A stretch of 64,000 nt of DNA, taken from assembly GCA_035708745.1 (NCBI GenBank), contig DASTFJ010000158.1, forward strand, positions 91,535-155,534, written 5' to 3'. The notes beneath the pieces were generated by a model, which saw only the letters and a program-made list of their open reading frames with translations, searched no databases and was not told the DNA's origin. The position numbers and the translations under genes were made by a program. The DNA comes from JAMLHN01 sp035708745. Its GTDB lineage: Bacteria; Chloroflexota; Chloroflexia; Thermomicrobiales; UBA6265. Below, piece by piece: positions 8,463 to 17,472 of this stretch. Position 1 is the first letter of the stretch; every line of letters begins with the position of its first letter.

Positions 8463-11400
8463 GTGCCCCGTTCAACCGGAGATATCCCTTTGAATCTCAC
8501 CCATCTCCTTGCTGCCCTCCGGTCGAATCCATCACTCGAGAACCTCATCGAGTTCGTTTTGTCTGCATCGAACGTCGCGGTCGAGGATCTGCCGTTCGCC
8601 GCGCGTCCGGCAGTGATCGCGGCGATCTCGGAAGTGGTCGAACGTCCAGTCATCGTCGTCAGCAGCCGCGCCGATCGGTCGATCGTGCTCGCCTCGGCCG
8701 TCTCTGAGTTTCTGGCGGACCCAAGCCGGGTGGTGCATTGGCCCGCTCCGCCGGCCCTGCCGTACGAGCGGCTTTCGCGTGACACCGACCAGAGTGCCGA
8801 CCTCGTGGCTGCGCTATCGCAAATAGCCGCATCACCGAAGTCTGCGATCGTTTTTGCTTCCCCGGCCTCGATCACGCACGCGGTCATGTCCGCAGCTGAT
8901 TTGGCGCAGCAAACCCGTCGAATCCAGCGAGGAGAACTGGTCCGGCAGGCGGATCTCGCCGCCTGGGCGGCATCGGTCGGATATGAGCCGGTCACGATCG
9001 TGCAGCGCGTAGGCGAGTTTGCGCGCCGCGGCGGCATCATCGACATCTATTCTCCCGGCGCCAGCGGTCCGGCCCGGCTCGATTTCTTCGGCGACGAGAT
9101 CGACAGCATTCGCTTGTTCGACCCGAACTCGCAACGGTCGCTCGAGCGGCTCGAGTCACTGACGCTGCTGCCCGCCATGGAGCTTCCGGTGTGGAAGCTG
9201 CGTGAGGCCGCGACGGCGTTTCGCCGGCTCGATCTTTCCCCTTTGCGTTTCGAAGTACGGGAAGAATTGGAACGAACCCTGGATCGCGCCGCGGATGGCA
9301 TTCCACCCGCCGCGATCGATCTCTTCGCGCCGTATCTGCTCGATACACCGACCACGATCATCGATCATCTGCCGGACGATGCGCTGGTGGTGATGGACGA
9401 TCCCGGCACGGTCGAGCTGGCAGGAGCGCAACGCGACGAGCATGCTCGCGACCACTACCTCGCTGCCATCAACAGTCGCGAGCTCCCTGGCGGTATGCCC
9501 GATCCATTCATCTCGTTCCAGCACATTTTGACCGATCTCTCCCGCCGTCAAGCATTGACATTCGGGGCGGTCGATGAACCCGCGCGGACGTCAGTCGTTT
9601 TCACGGGATGGACCGTGCCGACGCAATTCGCCGGGCGCATCGCCGATATCGTCGCGACCGTTTCGGAACGGTCGCAGGCTGGCTGGCGGATAGCGCTCGC
9701 AACTGACCAGATCGAGCGGCTTACCGACATTCTCGAAGATCAGGATATCTATCCGCGGCGATCGAAGGGAGATGCCCGAGGTCCGCGGTTGGCCCTCGCT
9801 TCGGGTGACATCGAGATCGTTCCTTCTGACCTGGATGGCGGATTCGAAGTCGCCAGCGCGAAGCTGATGCTGCTCACCGATCTCGAGTTGTACGGATTCC
9901 ACAAGACCATCCGCGCGCGCGAGCCAAAACGCCGGGAAGCAGCTCGCGCGTTTGCCGAGTCGTTGGCACCGGGTGACCATGTGGTTCATATCGATCATGG
10001 GGTCGCCGTGTTCCAGGGACTGATTCGTATGCAGCAGGGCGGCGTCGAGCGCGAATACCTGCTGCTCGAGTTCGCCAAGGGTGAGCGGCTCTATGTCCCC
10101 GTCGATCAATCGCACCGGGTCACGGTTTATTCCTCCGGCGGGCTTTCCCCGGCCCTCAGTACGTTGGGTTCCGGCGAATGGGTCAAAACCAAACGCCGCG
10201 TTCGCCGCGCGGTTCGCGATATGGCCTACGAGCTGATCAATCTCTATGCGGCCCGCGATGCCGCCAAGGGATATCAATACGGTCCCGACACGATCTGGGA
10301 CCACGAGCTCGACACCTCGTTTCCCTATATCGAAACGACCGATCAAGCCCGCGCGATCGTGGATGTCAAAGGCGACATGCTCTCCGACAAACCGATGGAC
10401 CGGCTGATTTGCGGCGATGTGGGATTCGGAAAAACCGAGATCGCCATGCGCGCCGCATTCAAAGCTGTCAACGCTGGCAAGCAGGTGGCCATACTGGTCC
10501 CGACCACGGTTCTGGCCCTGCAACACTTCGCCACATTCACTCAGCGGCTGGCCGCCTTCCCGGTCCGGATCGAGATGCTCTCCCGGCTACGCTCCGATAA
10601 GGAGCAGCGCGAAGTCGTCAAGGGGCTTGCCGACGGGTCGGTCGATATCGTCATCGGCACGCATCGCCTCGTACAGCGCGATGTGCGGTTCAAGGATCTT
10701 GGGCTCGTCGTCATCGACGAGGAACAACGCTTCGGTGTCCGGCAAAAGGAGTTTCTGAAACAGCTGCGGACCGAGGTCGATGTCATCACGATGAGCGCGA
10801 CCCCCATTCCGCGCACACTGCATATCGCTTTGGCGGGTATCCGCGACATCAGCGTGATCGAAACCGCGCCCAATGCGCGGCTGCCGATCCGCACGTTCGT
10901 AACCAAGACGAACGATCAGCTCATCCGTGATGTGATCCTTCGGGAGATCGAACGTGGCGGGCAAGTCTTCTTCGTTCATAACCGGGTTCACTCGATTGGC
11001 AAGGTCGTGCAACACCTCCACGAGCTGGTGCCCGAAGCGCGCATCGGGGTCGGGCACGGGCAAATGGACGAAGAGGTCCTGGAGTCGGTGATGATGACGT
11101 TCGTGCAGGGGGAGTTCGATGTCCTGGTCTGCACCACCATTATCGAATCGGGCGTCGACATTCCCAATGCCAACACGATCATCATCGACAATGCAGACAC
11201 ATTCGGGCTCACCCAGCTGTATCAACTGCGGGGGCGCGTCGGCCGCGGCTCGCATCGAGCTTACGCCTACCTGCTGATCCGCCCGCACAAACCCCTCTCG
11301 CCCGAGGCCGAGGCACGGTTGGAAGCCATCCAGGAAGCGACCGAGCTGGGGTCCGGCATGCGCGTCGCGCTGCGCGACATGGAAATTCGCGGAGCCGGCA

Positions 11401-11984
11401 ATCTCCTGGGCGCCGAGCAAAGCGGGCACATCGCCGAAGTTGGGTACGAGCTGTATCTCCGCCTGCTGGCGCAGGCCGTCGAGGAAGCCCGCCGGGGAGC
11501 GCCCATGCCGGAGCAGGAAGCCGTGACGATGGATCTGCCCATTACGGCACTCATACCCGCTTCGTACATCCAGGATGTGGAGCTACGCCTCGCGACGTAC
11601 CGGGCAATCTCCGGAATCGAAGACGAACGAGGGCTTGCGGATATCCGCTCCGAGCTGGAAGACCGCTTTGGCGAGCTTCCGGACGAGGTCGAACATCTGC
11701 TGGCGTTGATCCAGCTGCGCATCCGCTCGGAGCGGCTCGGCATTGCGTCCATTGTCGAGCGGGAGCGAGAGATGGTAATCCGGCCGGTCGAGACTGGAAA
11801 CATGAATACGCGCAAGCTGATCGGCCGGTTCGGCCATGCTATCAAGATCACGCCGAGCTCGATCCGCCTGCGCCTCGTGGAGCTCGATGAGCCGTGGGCG
11901 GCGGCGCTCGATGCCATTCTCGACGAGATCGAGCTGGGCGAGGAGCGCCGCCGTGAGAACGAAGCCGCGGTCGCGGTTGCTTAA
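8463..11984 (+). CDS. mfd: Transcription-repair coupling factor Mfd
   Basis: Mfd is a DNA translocase that removes stalled RNA polymerase and recruits UvrA to lesions. The order is normal over 1173 residues: UvrB-like N-terminal region, the CarD-like polymerase-interaction domain (~500-590, GDHVVHIDHGVAVFQGL), superfamily 2 helicase motifs GDVGFGKT (~650) and VVIDEEQRFG (~750), the second RecA lobe with the TRG motif region (RGRVGRG), and the C-terminal TRCF domain (~1000-1120). GTG 8463 is supported by AGGAGGT six bases upstream; TTG 8490 also has a GGAG and would remove nine residues. It converges on mutS2 and shares stop bases with it. Confidence 0.97.
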   Translation: MPRSTGDIPLNLTHLLAALRSNPSLENLIEFVLSASNVAVEDLPFAARPAVIAAISEVVERPVIVVSSRADRSIVLASAVSEFLADPSRVVHWPAPPALPYERLSRDTDQSADLVAALSQIAASPKSAIVFASPASITHAVMSAADLAQQTRRIQRGELVRQADLAAWAASVGYEPVTIVQRVGEFARRGGIIDIYSPGASGPARLDFFGDEIDSIRLFDPNSQRSLERLESLTLLPAMELPVWKLREAATAFRRLDLSPLRFEVREELERTLDRAADGIPPAAIDLFAPYLLDTPTTIIDHLPDDALVVMDDPGTVELAGAQRDEHARDHYLAAINSRELPGGMPDPFISFQHILTDLSRRQALTFGAVDEPARTSVVFTGWTVPTQFAGRIADIVATVSERSQAGWRIALATDQIERLTDILEDQDIYPRRSKGDARGPRLALASGDIEIVPSDLDGGFEVASAKLMLLTDLELYGFHKTIRAREPKRREAARAFAESLAPGDHVVHIDHGVAVFQGLIRMQQGGVEREYLLLEFAKGERLYVPVDQSHRVTVYSSGGLSPALSTLGSGEWVKTKRRVRRAVRDMAYELINLYAARDAAKGYQYGPDTIWDHELDTSFPYIETTDQARAIVDVKGDMLSDKPMDRLICGDVGFGKTEIAMRAAFKAVNAGKQVAILVPTTVLALQHFATFTQRLAAFPVRIEMLSRLRSDKEQREVVKGLADGSVDIVIGTHRLVQRDVRFKDLGLVVIDEEQRFGVRQKEFLKQLRTEVDVITMSATPIPRTLHIALAGIRDISVIETAPNARLPIRTFVTKTNDQLIRDVILREIERGGQVFFVHNRVHSIGKVVQHLHELVPEARIGVGHGQMDEEVLESVMMTFVQGEFDVLVCTTIIESGVDIPNANTIIIDNADTFGLTQLYQLRGRVGRGSHRAYAYLLIRPHKPLSPEAEARLEAIQEATELGSGMRVALRDMEIRGAGNLLGAEQSGHIAEVGYELYLRLLAQAVEEARRGAPMPEQEAVTMDLPITALIPASYIQDVELRLATYRAISGIEDERGLADIRSELEDRFGELPDEVEHLLALIQLRIRSERLGIASIVEREREMVIRPVETGNMNTRKLIGRFGHAIKITPSSIRLRLVELDEPWAAALDAILDEIELGEERRRENEAAVAVA

Positions 11985-14383
11985 TCTTCGTTGAGGTACG
12001 CGATGGTGACGCCATCGCCTCCACCACCATGCCCCCCCGATTCGCTTCGTGTAACCGCGGGATGCGACGAAAGCTGCCGGCGCACCGCCTGGCGCAGCGC
12101 ACCAGTCCCCTTACCGTGGATGATGCGAACACTGGGCAGATTGGCACGATAGGCGGTGTCGAGATAGCGCTCCAGCTCCGCCTCCACCTCGGCGACCCGC
12201 TCGCCGCGCACGTCGATTTCCATCGGTACGAACGCGGTCCCCGTTCCGATCGAAACCCGGCGCGCCGGTTCCTGACGCGGGCCGCCGAGCCGTTTCAAAG
12301 CGGAAAGCGGTTGACGGAGGCGCAGACCGCCCATCACGACTTCAGCGGAATCGCCCTCCAAGGAGGCGACTTCGCCCTCCATTCCGAGCGTCGTCACCTC
12401 GACCCGATCGCCAACCGCGATGACAGCAACCTGTAGCCGGGGTCGGTTGGCTGAAAGACTCCGCCGTACGTCTTTGACTTGCCGAAGCGCCTTATCGAGC
12501 TCGACCTGCGGTTGACTGATTTCTGGGCGGTCGTTGGGACGAGCGGCAGCCGCCTGTTGTAGTCGCCGCACGGCCGAGCGGGCATCGGCCAGCTCCGCCT
12601 CGGCAGCAATCAGTGCTTCCTCCCGGGCGTTCAACCGCTCGGTTTCTGCATTTTGGCGCTCCTCGGTGGCCTCGGCTCGAATGCGCCGCGCAGCATCTCG
12701 CTCGCGTTCCGCGTCCTGGAGCTCGCGCTCGGCCCGGTCGCGTATTGCGCGAATCTCGCCCAGCAGCTCGTCGGTGCGAATCGTCTCGGAATCGATATAG
12801 GTGGAGGCGCGCTCCAGCACGCGCTCATCCAGACCGAGCCGGCGCGCAATCGAGAGCGCGTTGGATTGACCGGGAACGCCGATGACGACTCGAAAGGTCG
12901 GCCTGAGAGTTTCGATGTCGAACTCAACCGATGCGTTCTCCACGCCCGGAGTCTCGTACGCAAAGCTCTTGACCTCGGAATAGTGGGTCGTGGCGATGAC
13001 CAGCGGACCGCGGTCGAGCAGCTCGGTAATGATCGAGCGCGCCAGCGCCGAACCCTCTACCGGATCGGTACCGGACCCGACCTCGTCGATCAACGCCAGA
13101 CTCGTCGGCTCGACCTCTTGCAGCATATGGATCACGGAGGCGATGTGCGCCGAAAACGTCGAGAGACTCTGCGCGATGCTCTGGTCATCGCCGATATCGA
13201 CAAAAAATGACGTAAATACCGGCAAGATCGACTGATCGTCAGCTGGAATGAAGAGCCCGGCCTGCGCCATAGTTGCCAGTAATCCGACGGTCTTCAGGGT
13301 CACCGTTTTGCCGCCGGTGTTCGGTCCGGTGATGAGAAGGACCCGGAAATCCTCACCGAGGTCGATGTCGATTGGCACCACGGTGGCCGGATCGAGCAAC
13401 GGATGTCGCGCGCGCCGCAGGCGTATTCGCTGCGTCGGATGGCCGACGCCGCCAGACTCGCGCTGCTGACTCCAGATCAGGGGCTTCGAGGCCCGCAGGG
13501 CAAAGGCGAGCCGCGCTTTTGCCAGGGCAAAGTCGATACGGGCAACGGACTCGACTGACTGCATGAGCTCATTCGAATAACGTCCGGTTTCGTGGCTCAG
13601 CTCATCGAGAATGCGCTCGACCTCACGCGTTTCCTCGATCTGCGCCTCGCGCCACCGATTGTTCAGCTCGACGACCTCCAGCGGCTCGACAAAGATCGTT
13701 TGTCCGCTGGCCGAGACGTCATGCACGACGCCGGGCACCTGATTGCGGCTGTCGGCCCGCACCGGCACCACATAGCGACCATCCCGCGAGGTCACGATCG
13801 CGTCCTGCAGCGCGGGATTCGAGCTGCCACCGCCGACGAAGCGATTCAGCCGGTCCATCAAGCGCCCATGCGCGATACGCACCTCCTTACGAATACGGGA
13901 GAGCGCCGGGCTGGCGGAATCCAGGACCTCGCCAGCCGGCCCGATTGCCCGGCCGATCGTTGCCTCCAGGTCTTGTGCATCGATCAGCCCGGTCGAAAGA
14001 TCGAGAAGCTGCGGAAATCGTTGATTCACCTCCGGCAGGCGGTGAACCGATCGACGAAGCAACCGCGCGGCGCGAGCGGTGTCGGCGACCGTCATCAACT
14101 CTTGCGGTAGCAACCGGCTCCCCTTGCCCGCGCGCTCAGCCGCCGCGCGGATATCGCGAGCACCGCCGATCGTGATGTCGGGGAAGTTGGTCAGCACGTC
14201 GACGCCTTCGGCGGTGGCTTCCTGCCAGCGATCCACCAGCCATCGATCGGTCGAAGGAGCCAGCTCCATGGCCATTTCGGTCGTAACCGAGAACTGGCAT
14301 TGCGCCGCAAGGCGAATGCGAATCTCATCGAATTCGAGTTTGTCCAACGCAAGGTCGAGCGACGTCGATTGGTTTGCCATCAT
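11981..14383 (-). CDS. mutS2: MutS2 family ATPase/endonuclease
   Basis: MutS2 acts on branched DNA to restrain recombination, and in Bacillus it also rescues collided ribosomes. The MutS core ATPase carries Walker A GPNTGGKTV (~residue 353) and Walker B ALIDEVGSGTDP (~431). A long Glu/Arg-rich coiled-coil clamp follows (~515-625), then a KOW-like stretch and a C-terminal Smr nuclease domain (~724-800) with IDVRGERVAEVEAELERYL and the HGKGTGALR motif. The mismatch-binding domain I of MutS is absent, as expected for the family. The 800-residue length is usual. The minus-strand TAA is read from the same TTAA (11981-11984) that supplies the mfd stop. Confidence 0.96.
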   Translation of the reverse strand: MMANQSTSLDLALDKLEFDEIRIRLAAQCQFSVTTEMAMELAPSTDRWLVDRWQEATAEGVDVLTNFPDITIGGARDIRAAAERAGKGSRLLPQELMTVADTARAARLLRRSVHRLPEVNQRFPQLLDLSTGLIDAQDLEATIGRAIGPAGEVLDSASPALSRIRKEVRIAHGRLMDRLNRFVGGGSSNPALQDAIVTSRDGRYVVPVRADSRNQVPGVVHDVSASGQTIFVEPLEVVELNNRWREAQIEETREVERILDELSHETGRYSNELMQSVESVARIDFALAKARLAFALRASKPLIWSQQRESGGVGHPTQRIRLRRARHPLLDPATVVPIDIDLGEDFRVLLITGPNTGGKTVTLKTVGLLATMAQAGLFIPADDQSILPVFTSFFVDIGDDQSIAQSLSTFSAHIASVIHMLQEVEPTSLALIDEVGSGTDPVEGSALARSIITELLDRGPLVIATTHYSEVKSFAYETPGVENASVEFDIETLRPTFRVVIGVPGQSNALSIARRLGLDERVLERASTYIDSETIRTDELLGEIRAIRDRAERELQDAERERDAARRIRAEATEERQNAETERLNAREEALIAAEAELADARSAVRRLQQAAAARPNDRPEISQPQVELDKALRQVKDVRRSLSANRPRLQVAVIAVGDRVEVTTLGMEGEVASLEGDSAEVVMGGLRLRQPLSALKRLGGPRQEPARRVSIGTGTAFVPMEIDVRGERVAEVEAELERYLDTAYRANLPSVRIIHGKGTGALRQAVRRQLSSHPAVTRSESGGHGGGGDGVTIAYLNED

Positions 14384-14475
14384 GTTCCGGTCTCGCTGTG
14401 GTTATGTCGAATCTGGACCAGCAAGTCACCGAACCGGGCGTTTTGTGACCTCGCTGACAAAAAGAGAACGAGCGT

Positions 14476-14504
14476 TTGACACGAACATACGTTCGCCATA
14501 TAAT
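14476..14504 (+). promoter_or_regulatory. lexA core promoter
   Basis: TTGACA (14476-14481) and TATAAT (14499-14504) are both perfect consensus hexamers with the optimal 17-bp spacer. The LexA box fills most of the spacer, so repressor and sigma-70 polymerase would exclude one another. Confidence 0.92.
14482..14495 (+). promoter_or_regulatory. LexA (SOS) box, Bacillus type
   Basis: CGAACATACGTTCG matches every position of the Gram-positive LexA/DinR consensus CGAACRNRYGTTCG and sits between the -35 and -10 of lexA, implying autorepression. A degenerate second site, GAAC-GAGC-GTTT (14466-14477, one mismatch), lies immediately upstream over the -35. Confidence 0.93.
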
Positions 14505-14556
14505 CCACCGTAAGGAACCCGCACCCGCACTGGGACCTGCAGCACTGGAGAAAAGT

Positions 14557-15195
14557 ATGAAGGACCTCTCTCGACGTCAACAGGCGATTCTTGATTTTAT
14601 CGAGAACTTTCTCGATGAGAACGACTATCCGCCCACCATTCGCGACATTCAAGCCGAGTTGGGGATTTCGTCTACCAGTGTGGTCGACTACAACCTCAAG
14701 GTGCTCGAATCGCATAGTCTCATTCGCCGAAACCGAAATATCTCGCGCGGTATCGAGCTGGTCAATCGTGGTCCCGGCCGTCGCCGGGTGATCACCATTC
14801 CGGTTATCGGGCAGATTGCCGCCGGTCTCCCGATTCCGGTTCCTGAAGATCTCGAGGGGGCAGAGCCCAGCGAGCTGATCGAGCTGAGCGCCGAGTTGCT
14901 ACCTGAGGGCGGGCACGATCTCTTCGCGCTGCGGGTCAAAGGGCACTCGATGGTCGATTCTCTCATCAACGACGGCGATGTCGTTCTGCTTCGTCATCAA
15001 GAGACCTGCGAAAACGGCGACACCGTCGCGGTCTGGCTCAAGGACGAAAAGGAAACGACGCTCAAGAAGTTCTACTACGAGAACGACCGCATTCGCCTTC
15101 AACCGGCCAACGTCACTATGGAACCGATCTACACGCGCGCCGACAACGTCGAGATTCAGGGCAAGCTCGTCTCCGTGGTTCGCTCGGTTCTCTAA
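14557..15195 (+). CDS. lexA: LexA repressor
   Basis: The SOS master repressor, self-cleaving when RecA filaments form. ATG 14557 has GGAG six bases upstream and gives 212 residues. The frame is open back to a TTG at 14476, but that codon is part of the -35 box and upstream of transcription start. The N-terminal winged helix reads SRRQQAILDFIENFLDENDY with recognition helix ISSTSVVDYNLKVLE. The Ala-Gly cleavage site is in GQIAAGLP (~residue 88), the catalytic serine in KGHSMVDS (~130) and the lysine in ETTLKKFYY (~169). It stands alone, divergent from mutS2 and followed by a terminator. Confidence 0.97.
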   Translation: MKDLSRRQQAILDFIENFLDENDYPPTIRDIQAELGISSTSVVDYNLKVLESHSLIRRNRNISRGIELVNRGPGRRRVITIPVIGQIAAGLPIPVPEDLEGAEPSELIELSAELLPEGGHDLFALRVKGHSMVDSLINDGDVVLLRHQETCENGDTVAVWLKDEKETTLKKFYYENDRIRLQPANVTMEPIYTRADNVEIQGKLVSVVRSVL

Positions 15196-15240
15196 GGGGA
15201 ACATCTAACCCTATTTCTGACAATTCGATCGACATCGTTC

Positions 15241-15277
15241 GGAAGCGGAGTTGCGGGACTCCGCTTCCCTCGTTTCT
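15241..15277 (+). terminator. Intrinsic terminator after lexA
   Basis: An 11-bp perfect stem, GGAAGCGGAGT (15241-15251) with ACTCCGCTTCC (15258-15268), loop TGCGGG, followed by CTCGTTTCT. The T tract is interrupted but the position 45 bases after lexA fits. Confidence 0.8.
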
Positions 15278-15297
15278 ATCGGGGTGTCGAAACGAAC

Positions 15298-15306
15298 TGG
15301 TATAGT
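15298..15306 (+). promoter_or_regulatory. Extended -10 promoter for the DUF4126-dnaJ gene train
   Basis: TGG-TATAGT (15298-15306) is a TGn-extended -10 lying between the lexA terminator and the GTG at 15357. No convincing -35 is present, which extended -10 promoters tolerate. Confidence 0.5.
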
Positions 15307-15356
15307 GAACGGGCCGTACGCGGTGGGCGGCGGCATGCGCGTGTCAAGGTGATTCC

Positions 15357-16043
15357 GTGACAAATACGTTGACCGGAATGCTGCTTGCGGCGGCGGCAGG
15401 TCTCAATGCGTTCCTGCCAATTTTGGGCCTGGCGCTGGCGGATCGCTTCACCAGCAAGGTCGACCTGCCGCAGCCGTACAACGTCATTTCGTCGATCGCG
15501 GGAATCGCCATTCTCCTCGTTCTCGTGACGATCGAGCTCATCGCCGACAAAATTCCGCGTATCGACCATCTCAACGATCTGATCAATTCCCCTATCCGCC
15601 CCGCCGCCGGCATGTTCCTGATGATGGCCGCGGTTTCGGGCAAGAACGAAATTCACGAAGTCGTGGCCATGTTCATCGGCTTGCTTCTGGCCGGGGCGGT
15701 GCATGTGTATAAGTCGATCAGCCGCACTCGCATTACCCTGGCAACAAATGGACTCGCCAATCCGATGGTCTCACTTATCGAAGACGGTATCGCCGGCTTG
15801 ACAACCTTGTTGGCCATCGCTGTTCCCTGGATCGGCCTGGCGTTTGCCATTCCGGCTGGCATCGGTCTGGGATGGGTCTACCGGAAGACTAGCGGACCAA
15901 ACGATCTCTCGACCCAACGTGCTGCCGAGCGACCGGCGGTCATCTCGGAAACCCCAGGGGGACGAAAGCCGAAGCGGGCCGTCATGCGGCGGCCGAAGAC
16001 CGGCCGGACCGCGGCGGTGCAGCCGGAAACGCCAGATGCCTAA
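15357..16043 (+). CDS. DUF4126 domain membrane protein
   Basis: 228 residues with several hydrophobic helices (roughly 5-25, 43-63, 77-97, 100-118, 145-175) and a basic C-terminal tail from ~178. The opening GMLLAAAAGLNAFLPILGLALADR and the segment NSPIRPAAGMFLMMAA fit DUF4126. The function of the family is unknown. The GTG start has AAGGTGAT about five bases upstream. The last eight bases overlap the dnaJ-like gene, so translation is coupled. Confidence 0.8.
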   Translation: MTNTLTGMLLAAAAGLNAFLPILGLALADRFTSKVDLPQPYNVISSIAGIAILLVLVTIELIADKIPRIDHLNDLINSPIRPAAGMFLMMAAVSGKNEIHEVVAMFIGLLLAGAVHVYKSISRTRITLATNGLANPMVSLIEDGIAGLTTLLAIAVPWIGLAFAIPAGIGLGWVYRKTSGPNDLSTQRAAERPAVISETPGGRKPKRAVMRRPKTGRTAAVQPETPDA

Positions 16044-17109
16044 GGTCGATTTCAAGGACTATTACGATACGCTCGGGATCAGCCGAACCGCGAATGAGAG
16101 CGAGATCAAAGCCGCCTTCCGCAAGCTGGCGCGCAAACATCACCCCGATGTCAATCCGGGCGATGCCAGCGCCGAAGAACGCTTCAAAGAGGTCAATGAG
16201 GCCTATGAAGTGCTCTCCGATGCGGACAAACGCAAACTCTACGATCGCTACGGCGAGGAATGGCAGCGCTACAAGGAAGCCGGCTACACGGGAGATGAGC
16301 CACAGAATGCCGGAGGCGGCAGACGAACATCGAGCGAGGACTTCGGTACCTGGTTCACGGGAAACAGCGGCGGATTCAGCAGCGCGGATTTCGGTTCGAG
16401 CGGCGATCATTCCGATTTTTTCGAAACGCTCTTTGGCAGTTTTGGCGGGAATCGCCGCGGGACTGACACCTTTACCCGGGCGACCCCGCGGCCACGACGA
16501 GGGCAGGACATAGACGCCGAAGTCGAGGTGACATTCGACGAAGCATTTCGCGGAACGACTCGCCGCTTCGACGTTCAGGCCGAGGAAGTCTGCCCGACCT
16601 GCGGTGGCACGGGATTGGTGCGGAACGCGATTTGTCCCACCTGCGATGGCGCGGGCTACATACCGCGGATCAAGACGATCGAGGTCAAGATTCCGCCAGG
16701 CGTCACCAACGGCTCACGCATTCGGGTCGCAGGTCAGGGCGGCGCCGGCGCCGCCGGCGGACCGAATGGCGATGTCTATCTCATCGTCAAGCTGGCCAAC
16801 GACAAGCGATTCATCCGAGAAGGCGACAATCTGCGCACGGACATGGAAGTTCCCATGCTAACAGCCCTGCTGGGGGGCAAAGCCCAAGTGACCACGCCCA
16901 CTGGCCGGGTCGAGCTCACCATTCCCGCCGAGACGCAGCAGGGCCGCGTCTTCCGGCTTCGTGGCCAAGGTATGCCGAAGCTGAAATCGAAGTCTGGCGA
17001 GCGTGGCGATTTGCTCGCCAGAGCCAACGTCGTGCTCCCGACCAATCTCACCGACCGTGAGAAATCGCTGCTCGAAGAGCTGCGCACCTTGCGTTCCGGA
17101 GATCGCTAA
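16036..17109 (+). CDS. DnaJ-like (Hsp40) co-chaperone with a two-repeat zinc finger
   Basis: An Hsp40 that would stimulate DnaK ATPase and deliver unfolded clients. ATG 16036 begins MPKVDFKDYYDTLGI; the open frame upstream (to 15844) overlaps DUF4126 and is not homologous. The J domain (residues 5-70) has the essential HPD in KHHPDVNPGD. A Gly/Phe/Ser-rich linker follows (~85-150). The cysteine-rich region has only two CxxCxGxG motifs, CPTCGGTG and CPTCDGAG, where classical DnaJ has four; the peptide-binding C-terminal beta domains follow. It is therefore a CbpA/DnaJ2-like variant. It overlaps the MerR gene by one base (TAATG). Confidence 0.85.
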   Translation: MPKVDFKDYYDTLGISRTANESEIKAAFRKLARKHHPDVNPGDASAEERFKEVNEAYEVLSDADKRKLYDRYGEEWQRYKEAGYTGDEPQNAGGGRRTSSEDFGTWFTGNSGGFSSADFGSSGDHSDFFETLFGSFGGNRRGTDTFTRATPRPRRGQDIDAEVEVTFDEAFRGTTRRFDVQAEEVCPTCGGTGLVRNAICPTCDGAGYIPRIKTIEVKIPPGVTNGSRIRVAGQGGAGAAGGPNGDVYLIVKLANDKRFIREGDNLRTDMEVPMLTALLGGKAQVTTPTGRVELTIPAETQQGRVFRLRGQGMPKLKSKSGERGDLLARANVVLPTNLTDREKSLLEELRTLRSGDR

Positions 17110-17429
17110 TGGCTACCTCGAAACGACAGGAAAGCTTCATTCAGGCGCGGTTCGTCTCGCTGGAGGCGATTTCGACCCGGACTGGCGTCACGACTCGGCG
17201 AGTTCGATATCTTGAGCGCGCTGGTCTCATCGGACCGGCGGAATCCGATGAGCACATTCGCCTCTACAGCGAAGAAACCATCGAGCGAATCAATACGATC
17301 GAGCGGCTGACCAACGATCTCGGGGTCAATCTTGCCGGGGTCGAGGTCATTCTGAATATGCGAGAGCAAATCATCGCGCTCCGGCAACAGGGCGGCTCGC
17401 CGGTCGAGCAACCCAGAAATCGCGGCTGA
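17109..17429 (+). CDS. MerR-family regulator, HspR-like
   Basis: 106 residues holding a MerR winged helix: FVSLEAISTRTGVTTRRVRYLERAGLIGP (residues ~16-44, quoted in part), then RLYSEETIERINTIERLTNDLGVNLAGVEVI, followed by a short dimerisation helix. Gene order dnaJ-merR is that of HspR, the heat-shock repressor acting with DnaK in actinobacteria and relatives. No HAIR operator (CTTGAGT-N7-ACTCAAG) was seen upstream of the operon, so the target is uncertain. It is translationally coupled to the dnaJ-like gene. Confidence 0.8.
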   Translation: MATSKRQESFIQARFVSLEAISTRTGVTTRRVRYLERAGLIGPAESDEHIRLYSEETIERINTIERLTNDLGVNLAGVEVILNMREQIIALRQQGGSPVEQPRNRG

Positions 17430-17472
17430 CGCGGTCGACGAACAGTTCCGAGCTTTACGAGACAGGAAGAGG

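Noticed and set aside
14476..14556. N-terminal extension of LexA from TTG 14476
   Set aside because: The TTG is part of the -35 hexamer and lies upstream of the transcription start; ATG 14557 has a good ribosome site.
15306..15356. HAIR or CIRCE operator in front of the dnaJ-hspR-like train
   Set aside because: Neither CTTGAGT-N7-ACTCAAG nor TTAGCACTC-N9-GAGTGCTAA is present.
15844..16035. 64-residue N-terminal extension of the DnaJ-like protein
   Set aside because: These codons are the DUF4126 3' end in another frame; J domains begin at MPKVDFKDYY.
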